Of a stretch of DNA of 11,194 nucleotides, positions 7,096 to 11,194 are shown one piece after another. Source of the stretch: Sulfurimonas sp. (lineage in GTDB: Bacteria; Campylobacterota; Campylobacteria; Campylobacterales; Sulfurimonadaceae); the NCBI GenBank assembly GCA_002733945.2, contig NVXO02000010.1, positions 61,179-72,372 on the forward strand. The letters run 5' to 3'. The position numbers and the translations under genes were made by a program. The notes beneath the pieces were generated by a model. It was not told the origin of the DNA. It did not search any database and saw only the letters and a list, made by a program, of their open reading frames with translations. The first letter of the stretch is position 1; every line of letters begins with the position of its first letter.

Positions 7096-7599
7096 ATGAG
7101 CAAAGCAAACATAAACGGAAAAGTTTGGACATTTGGTAAAGATATCGATACAGACATAATCATTGCGGCGAGATACTTAAACACTTCAGTTCCTGAGGAA
7201 CTAGCAAAGCATGTTATGGAAGATTCTGATCCAGAATTTGTAAATAAAATGAGTGCAGGTGACTTAATCGTTGCTGGTGAAAACTTTGGTTGTGGAAGTA
7301 GCCGCGAGCATGCACCAATAGCACTTAAGGCTGCTGGTATTGCTGCTATTATAGCTCCTACGTTTGCAAGAATTTTTTATAGAAATGCATTTAATATGGG
7401 ACTTCCAATTTTTGAACTTCCAGAGAGTGCTGAGATAAGTGAAGGTGATGATATAACAGTTAACATGGATGCTGGAACTATTACAAATAACACTACAGCT
7501 AAAACATATAACTTCACACCAATTCCTGCGTTTATGCAAGAATTAATCGATGCAGGTGGTTTAATGAACTTTGCAGCAAATGAACTAAAAGGTAAATAG
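7096..7599 (+). CDS. leuD: 3-isopropylmalate dehydratase small subunit
   Basis: LeuD is the swivel-domain subunit that with LeuC converts 2-isopropylmalate to 3-isopropylmalate in leucine synthesis. The iron-sulfur cluster is on LeuC. The 167-residue short form is the type commonly found with archaeal-style LeuC. Motifs include FGKDIDTDIIIAARYL near the start, GENFGCGSSREHAP (61-74) in the substrate-binding loop, AIIAPTFARIFYRNAFNMGLP, and DAGGLMNFA near the end. Two adjacent ATGs exist; 7096 was preferred because AGGA (7085-7088) is seven bases away, versus four for 7093. LeuC and LeuA are not in this window, so the large subunit must be encoded elsewhere. leuB follows with no gap. A related hydro-lyase substrate such as citramalate cannot be excluded from sequence alone, but the leuB neighbour favours leucine. 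Confidence 0.95.
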   Translation: MSKANINGKVWTFGKDIDTDIIIAARYLNTSVPEELAKHVMEDSDPEFVNKMSAGDLIVAGENFGCGSSREHAPIALKAAGIAAIIAPTFARIFYRNAFNMGLPIFELPESAEISEGDDITVNMDAGTITNNTTAKTYNFTPIPAFMQELIDAGGLMNFAANELKGK

Positions 7600-8667
7600 A
7601 TGAAAAAATATAGAATTACACTTATTAAGGGTGATGGAATTGGCCCTGAGATAATAGATGAAGCTGTAAAAGTACTTGATGCTGTTGCATCTTGTTCAGA
7701 CTTTCACTTCTCTTATGATGAAGCACTTATGGGTGGTATCGCTTATGATGTGACTGGTGATCCTCTTCCTCAAGAGACTATTACAAAATCTTTAGCTTCT
7801 GATGCTGTACTTTTTGGTGCTATTGGTGGACCACAATGGGATGCACTTCCTCGTGAAAAACGCCCAGAGAGTGGACTACTACGTTTTAGAAAAGAGTTAG
7901 GTGTATATGCTAACCTTCGTCCTGCTGTTGTATATGATGAACTCATTAATGCATCTTCACTTAAACCAGAAATCATCAAGGGTGTTGATATAATGGTTGT
8001 ACGTGAGTTAATAGGTGGTATTTATTTTGGTGAGCCTAAAGGACGTACTGAAGATAAGGGGTGGAATACTATGGTTTACACTCGCTCAGAAATCATTCGT
8101 ATCGCACACCAAGCTTTTAAAATTGCACAAACACGTGACAAGCGTGTTTGTTCTATAGATAAGGCAAATGTACTTGATGTTTCTCAGCTTTGGAGAGATG
8201 TTGTTACTGAAGTGTCTGCAGAGTATCCAGATGTAGAACTTACACATATGTATGTTGACAACGCTGCTATGCAACTTGTCCTTAACCCAAAACAGTTTGA
8301 CGTAATGCTTACTGGAAATATTTTTGGTGATATTCTTTCTGATGAAGCTTCTATGCTTTGTGGTTCTATTGGTCTTTTACCATCTGCATCAGTTGGTGAA
8401 AAGATTGGTGTTTATGAACCAATTCATGGTTCTGCTCCAGATATCGCTGGTCAAGGTATAGCAAATCCAATCGCAACTATTGCTTCTGCATCTATGATGT
8501 TAAGATATGCTCTTGGTGAGACTGTCGCTGCAGATAAAATTGATGCAGCTATCAAAAAAGTATTAAGTGAAGGTTATAGAACTGGTGATTTAGCACAGTA
8601 TGATGCTAAAGAAGTATGTTCAACAAGCGAGATAGGTTCTATTATCGCAAACTATATAGAAAGATAA
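7600..8667 (+). CDS. leuB: 3-isopropylmalate dehydrogenase
   Basis: LeuB oxidatively decarboxylates 3-isopropylmalate with NAD to the keto acid that is transaminated to leucine. The 355 residues cover the complete family length. Visible signatures are the N-terminal GDGIGPEI (11-18), the substrate arginines in [17 protein letters not shown] (92-108), [16 protein letters not shown] with the catalytic Tyr142, the catalytic lysine in DKANV (Lys188), the metal-binding Asp220 in YVDNAAMQL and Asp244/Asp248 in [13 protein letters not shown], and the NAD-binding [18 protein letters not shown] (273-290). The start codon directly abuts the leuD TAG stop, and AAAGG inside leuD acts as the ribosome site. 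The two enzymes catalyse consecutive steps, so tight coupling makes sense. Confidence 0.98.
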   Translation: MKKYRITLIKGDGIGPEIIDEAVKVLDAVASCSDFHFSYDEALMGGIAYDVTGDPLPQETITKSLASDAVLFGAIGGPQWDALPREKRPESGLLRFRKELGVYANLRPAVVYDELINASSLKPEIIKGVDIMVVRELIGGIYFGEPKGRTEDKGWNTMVYTRSEIIRIAHQAFKIAQTRDKRVCSIDKANVLDVSQLWRDVVTEVSAEYPDVELTHMYVDNAAMQLVLNPKQFDVMLTGNIFGDILSDEASMLCGSIGLLPSASVGEKIGVYEPIHGSAPDIAGQGIANPIATIASASMMLRYALGETVAADKIDAAIKKVLSEGYRTGDLAQYDAKEVCSTSEIGSIIANYIER

Positions 8668-8677
8668 TTCAAACACT

Positions 8678-8926
8678 ATGCAAACACTTACTTTAGCAAA
8701 TATTTATGAACTTCAAGGTCTTAAAGAAGAAGCATTAGATATTTATAAAGCGGTGTTAAAAAAAGATCCTAACAATAGTGATGCTAAAATTGCTATTAGA
8801 AGACTCTCAGGAATGCGTAAAAAGTTTTTAAATGTAAATCAAGAAATGAAAGATTATTTTTTAAAAATAGAAAATGAAGTAGAATTTAACGAGTTTGAAA
8901 GGTGGTTATTAAAAGCATGGAATTAA
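8678..8926 (+). CDS. Small TPR-like protein of unknown function
   Basis: This is an 82-residue soluble protein. Its first 36 residues fit a single tetratricopeptide repeat followed by a capping helix: LANIYELQGLKEEALDIYKAVLKKDPNNSDAKI has the spacing of small and aromatic residues, and the closing proline, of the TPR consensus. The rest is basic then acidic (RRLSGMRKKF, then ENEVEFNEFERWLLKAWN) and probably helical. One repeat is enough for protein binding only in company with partners. It starts 10 bp after leuB with a poor ribosome site, and its last 10 bp overlap the CiaD-like gene, so the two are likely co-translated and may act together. I recall a small gene in the same position before ciaD in Campylobacter, but could not verify that. 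Confidence 0.75.
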   Translation: MQTLTLANIYELQGLKEEALDIYKAVLKKDPNNSDAKIAIRRLSGMRKKFLNVNQEMKDYFLKIENEVEFNEFERWLLKAWN

Positions 8927-9255
8927 AAGATGTAATACTCTCAACACTGGCAGAAATGGAAGATACTAATGGTGTGCAAGAAGAGACAAGCCCAATACAA
9001 AGACCCAGAAAAGAAGAATTTTTTGAAGCAACTTCCCAAAGTGAATACGTTGAGGAACAACAAGCTTCGAGTACTACTGAGAGTGAACTTATGTATTTAA
9101 ACTCTATTAGAGAAAGACTTTTAGTTCTTTTTGAAGGTTTTCAATCACCTAACAATTCTAACATTGAAGCAAAAGTTGATATGACACTTAATTTTCTTGA
9201 ATATACTTTAGCAACAATTGACTCAAGAGTACAAAAGTTAGAGAAGGAAGTTTAG
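8917..9255 (+). CDS. CiaD-like domain protein
   Basis: This 112-residue protein has a variable hydrophilic N-terminal part (about 1-58, rich in Glu, Gln, Ser and Thr) and a conserved-looking helical C-terminal part, RERLLVLFEGFQSPNN then EAKVDMTLNFLEYTLATID (65-102). That pattern matches what I recall of the CiaD-like domain named after Campylobacter jejuni CiaD (Cj0788), an invasion effector exported through the flagellum; cj0788 is also close to purU (cj0790). ATG 8917 was chosen over GTG 8902 because AAAGGTGG (8898-8905) is upstream and the GTG lies inside that site. No signal peptide is visible. Here an ancestral housekeeping or envelope role is more plausible than virulence. The identification rests on memory of the domain and synteny. 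Confidence 0.65.
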   Translation: MELKDVILSTLAEMEDTNGVQEETSPIQRPRKEEFFEATSQSEYVEEQQASSTTESELMYLNSIRERLLVLFEGFQSPNNSNIEAKVDMTLNFLEYTLATIDSRVQKLEKEV

Positions 9256-9256
9256 T

Positions 9257-10093
9257 TTGAATCAGTATAGAGTTTTAATTGATGCAAATGATGAAAAAGG
9301 ACTGGTACATAAAGTATCTAGTATTTTTTTCAATTATGACCTAAATATTCTTTCTAATAGTGAATTTGTTGACAAAGTGAGTAATAAGTTTTTTATGCGT
9401 TCTGTTGTTGAAGGTGCTGTAAATAAAAAAGACTTAACTGATGCTATCAACAAAGTACTTCCAAAAAACTCCAGTGTAAAAGTAATAGAGCCTAAAAAGA
9501 AAAACATAATCATCATGGTAACAAAAGAGCTTCACGCATTGGGTGACATACTTATTCGTCATGAATCAGGGGAACTTGAAGCTAATATTTTAGCTGTAGT
9601 GTCTAACTATGATAAGTTAGAATCACTTGTTAGTAAGTTTGATATTCCTTATATAGCTATTTCTCATGTAGATTTAGAGCGTGAAGAGCATGAAGCAAAG
9701 ATTATAGAGTGTTTACACTCCTATACGGATGTAGACTATATCGTCCTTGCAAAATATATGCGAATTTTAACTCCACATTTCGTAGAAACTTTCGAAGATA
9801 AAATAATCAATATCCACCACTCATTTTTACCTGCATTTATAGGTGCAAATCCATATAAACAAGCATATGAGAGAGGTGTGAAAATCATCGGTGCAACAGC
9901 ACACTTTGTGAATAATAATCTTGATGAAGGTCCAATCATAGCACAAGAAGTAATACATGTTAATCATGCTTATAGTTGGAAAGATATGCAACAATCAGGT
10001 CGTGATGTAGAGAAGGTTGTACTTTCACGCGCATTAAAGTTAGCATTAGAAGATAGAATTTTCGTGTATGCGAACAAAACAGTAATTTTTTAG
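9257..10093 (+). CDS. purU: Formyltetrahydrofolate deformylase
   Basis: PurU hydrolyses 10-formyl-tetrahydrofolate to formate and tetrahydrofolate, balancing one-carbon pools and supplying formate for purine synthesis. The 278 residues hold an N-terminal ACT regulatory domain (about 3-80, RVLIDANDEKGLVHKVSSIFF) and a formyltransferase-fold domain (about 83-265). The catalytic set is intact: Asn185 and His187 in INIHHSFLPAF and Asp223 in NNLDEGPII. YIVLAKYMRILTPHFV and ATAHFVNN are further family signatures. The start is TTG at 9257, one base after the preceding TAG stop. AAGGAAG (9244-9250) is six bases before it, and no ATG could serve without losing the first ACT strand. The weak start codon may keep expression low. 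Position after the CiaD-like gene matches the gene order I recall in Campylobacter. Confidence 0.95.
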   Translation: MNQYRVLIDANDEKGLVHKVSSIFFNYDLNILSNSEFVDKVSNKFFMRSVVEGAVNKKDLTDAINKVLPKNSSVKVIEPKKKNIIIMVTKELHALGDILIRHESGELEANILAVVSNYDKLESLVSKFDIPYIAISHVDLEREEHEAKIIECLHSYTDVDYIVLAKYMRILTPHFVETFEDKIINIHHSFLPAFIGANPYKQAYERGVKIIGATAHFVNNNLDEGPIIAQEVIHVNHAYSWKDMQQSGRDVEKVVLSRALKLALEDRIFVYANKTVIF

Positions 10094-10103
10094 AGGTATT
10101 AAT

Positions 10104-10574
10104 ATGAGTTTTAATGTAGTTTTAGTAAATCCACAGATTCCAAACAATACAGGTGCAATAGGGCGTTTATGTGTAAATGCAGGAGCATCCCTTCACCTTA
10201 TTAAACCTATTGGTTTTGACATAGATGAAAAAGCAGTGCGTCGTGCTGGACTTGACTACTGGGATAAACTAGACTTACATGTCTGGGAATCTATAGATGA
10301 GTTTTTTGCAAACAATGACATCGGTGAAAATGCACACTTTGCAACTACTAAAACAGATAGACCATATTTTGAAACTGATTTCAAAGATGGTGACTTTATT
10401 ATTTTTGGAAGTGAGACAAAGGGAATTCCTGAAGATATTTTAAATACTTACAAAGATAGGAATATAACGATTCCAATGACAGCAGAGGGAAGAAGCCTTA
10501 ACCTTGCAATAAGTACGGGTATCATTCTTTATGATGCTATACGACAAACATACAGTACTTTTAAAAAGGCATAA
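10104..10574 (+). CDS. trmL: tRNA (cytidine/uridine-34 2'-O)-methyltransferase
   Basis: TrmL uses S-adenosylmethionine to methylate the ribose of the wobble nucleotide of leucine tRNAs. At 156 residues it is the minimal SPOUT enzyme, with no added RNA-binding domain, and acts as a dimer. The three SPOUT motifs are present: NPQIPNNTGAIGRLC (9-23), IIFGSETKGIPEDIL (99-113), and the knot-forming IPMTAEGRSLNLAISTGIILYDAIRQ block (123-148) that contains the conserved Arg and Asn. The start at 10104 has AGAGG seven bases upstream and is 10 bp after purU. A link with leuD-leuB in one transcript is suggestive because the modified tRNAs carry leucine, but this is probably coincidental. Confidence in the family is high. 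Confidence 0.95.
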   Translation: MSFNVVLVNPQIPNNTGAIGRLCVNAGASLHLIKPIGFDIDEKAVRRAGLDYWDKLDLHVWESIDEFFANNDIGENAHFATTKTDRPYFETDFKDGDFIIFGSETKGIPEDILNTYKDRNITIPMTAEGRSLNLAISTGIILYDAIRQTYSTFKKA

Positions 10575-10576
10575 CC

Positions 10577-10696
10577 TTGAATGTATATATTGATACTTTA
10601 GTTTTAACACTTTTTGTTTTTTTTATGATATTTATTTTTGCTGGTTACCATAAAAATAAATCAAAGCAGAGAGAAGAAGAGAATAATAAGAAATAA
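10577..10696 (+). CDS. 39-residue single-helix membrane peptide, TTG start
   Basis: Directly after trmL there is an open frame of 39 codons starting with TTG and ending with TAA. AAAGG (10565-10569) sits seven bases before the TTG, inside the last codons of trmL, and the gap to the trmL stop is two bases. The peptide has a short N-terminus (MNVYID), a hydrophobic helix of about 18 residues (TLVLTLFVFFMIFIFAG), then a strongly charged tail (YHKNKSKQREEENNKK). The positive residues directly after the helix suggest an N-out, C-in single-pass inner-membrane protein. No known family is recognised; the shape recalls small subunits of membrane complexes. The operon position and ribosome site make it a credible gene, but length alone could not prove it. 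Confidence 0.55.
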   Translation: MNVYIDTLVLTLFVFFMIFIFAGYHKNKSKQREEENNKK

Positions 10697-10824
10697 ACTC
10701 TTAAAATATTTTTTCAGCCCATAGTTCCATTTTAGACTCTAACTTCACAAATATACTTTCAGTATTTTTAATAATTATTAACATTTTAAATCCCTTTTAA
10801 GTCTTAATTTGAAAAATAATACAT

Positions 10825-10860
10825 CATTTTGTCATAAAATATAAAAAATATGTCAAAATG
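10825..10860 (+). repeat. Inverted repeat, candidate repressor operator
   Basis: CATTTTGTCATA (10825-10836) and TATGTCAAAATG (10849-10860) are inverted copies matching at 11 of 12 positions, separated by 12 AT bases. The half-site core TTTTGWCA recurs as TTTGACA at 10871-10877, where it overlaps the -35 hexamer of the next gene. Such multiple half-sites ahead of a CI-type repressor gene suggest autoregulation. There is no T-tract after the repeat, so it is not a terminator. Confidence 0.5.
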
Positions 10861-10871
10861 CAATGAAAACT

Positions 10872-10900
10872 TTGACATTTATCAGAAATAATATTATAAT
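10872..10900 (+). promoter_or_regulatory. Consensus sigma-70 promoter of the CI-type regulator
   Basis: TTGACA (10872-10877) and TATAAT (10895-10900) are both perfect consensus hexamers with an ideal 17-bp spacer, unlike the other promoters in this window, which have only a -10. Transcription should start near 10907, giving a leader of about 22 nt with AAGGG (10918-10922) six bases before the ATG. TTTATCA (10878-10884) and TGATAAA (10910-10916) form a second inverted repeat around the -10. A promoter this strong would be expected to need repression. Confidence 0.7.
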
Positions 10901-10928
10901 TTGTGAAATTGATAAAAAAGGGTTAGAC

Positions 10929-11194
10929 ATGAATAGCTTTTTAAATATAGTAGAAGAGATTAAAAGTATAGTCTCTTCTGAGTTCTCATCAAAAAAAGTA
11001 TTTGACAAAGATGTAGCTGATGTTTTAGGTATCAGTCAAATGAATTTTGCAACTATGAAAAAACGAAATAAGATTCCTTTTACTGAACTTTTGGATTTTT
11101 GTGCTAAAAAAGCCATATCTATTAACTGGCTGCTTTATGGACAATCTCCTGAGTCTTTAGTAGAAGCGACAAACAAGTTCTATATGGTGAAATA
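10929..11194 (+). CDS. CI-repressor-type helix-turn-helix regulator, N-terminal part (partial)
   Basis: The frame runs from ATG 10929 off the right edge, showing 88 complete residues. Residues about 22-73 match the phage CI repressor DNA-binding domain family: KKVFDKDVADVLGISQMNFA forms the helix-turn-helix, followed by KKRNKIPFTELLDFC and the hallmark INWLLYG. Many members carry a C-terminal S24 (LexA/UmuD-type) self-cleaving peptidase domain; the rest of this gene lies outside the window, so that cannot be checked. AAGGG six bases upstream supports the start. The operator-like repeats before it suggest it represses itself. It could be the edge of a prophage or island, or a resident chromosomal regulator; no integrase or phage gene is seen to its left. 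Confidence 0.88.
   Translation, partial: MNSFLNIVEEIKSIVSSEFSSKKVFDKDVADVLGISQMNFATMKKRNKIPFTELLDFCAKKAISINWLLYGQSPESLVEATNKFYMVK

Larger units (their letters stand above)
10697..10928 (+). other. AT-rich intergenic region with no gene
   Basis: This 232-bp stretch is the longest non-coding part of the window. It contains a short hairpin ATACT-TTC-AGTAT followed by five T residues (10753-10769), which might end the leuD-to-trmL transcript, although the stem is only five AT-rich pairs. It also has a perfect palindrome TTAATAATTATTAA (10768-10781), and the operator-like repeats and promoter listed separately. I see no credible open frame or RNA gene in either direction. Confidence 0.6.

Noticed and set aside
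7264..7539. Minus-strand frame opposite leuD, plus similar ones at 7770-7979 and 8086-8274 opposite leuB
   Set aside because: They are antisense to conserved enzymes, with no ribosome site or protein-like composition.
10768..10783. Fur-box-like palindrome TTAATAATTATTAA
   Set aside because: It resembles the AT-rich Fur consensus recalled from Helicobacter, but such palindromes arise easily in this composition and no iron gene is adjacent.
1..11194. CRISPR array, tRNA, rRNA, insertion sequence or defence system
   Set aside because: No regularly spaced repeats, cloverleaf-like segments, transposase motifs or known defence proteins were seen; nearly all sequence is accounted for by ordinary genes.

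Overview
The window looks like an AT-rich chromosome of a free-living member of the Campylobacterota (formerly Epsilonproteobacteria), most likely a Sulfurimonas-type bacterium. Three things point there: the RpoD with a long Ser/Thr/acidic-containing non-conserved region, a sigma-54 promoter in front of rod genes as in Campylobacter and Helicobacter, and a CiaD-like gene just before purU. The genus is inferred from recalled protein similarity and was not computed. Genes are tightly packed. The longest stretch without a gene is about 230 bp, near the right end.

Layout: (1) 1-401, the C-terminal end of an RND efflux pump. (2) 460-2603, a rightward operon of overlapping genes: hemL (tetrapyrrole/heme precursor synthesis), an AtpZ/AtpI-like two-helix membrane protein, and an unrecognised four-helix membrane protein. 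(3) 2600-5174, a leftward unit of rpoD (housekeeping sigma factor) followed by a protein with a PAS-like start and an apparently degenerate histidine-kinase-like end. Its stop codon overlaps the stop of the rightward operon. (4) 5175-5321, a divergent control region with a sigma-70 type -10 box for rpoD and a well-matched sigma-54 promoter for the flagellar pair. (5) 5322-6958, flgF-like and flgG distal-rod genes. (6) 7096-10696, a rightward run with tiny gaps or overlaps: leuD, leuB (leucine synthesis), a small TPR-like protein, a CiaD-like protein, purU (formyl-tetrahydrofolate hydrolysis), trmL (tRNA wobble 2'-O-methylation) and a previously uncalled 39-residue membrane peptide with a TTG start. 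(7) 10697-11194, an AT-rich regulatory region with repeated half-sites and a consensus sigma-70 promoter, driving a CI-repressor-type helix-turn-helix gene cut by the window end.

Most of this is ordinary core chromosome and I see no clear new multi-gene defence or mobile system. The points most worth a second look are the CiaD-like gene in an apparently non-pathogenic relative, the pseudo-histidine-kinase-like protein co-transcribed with rpoD, the operator-like array before the CI-type regulator, and the small membrane peptide after trmL.
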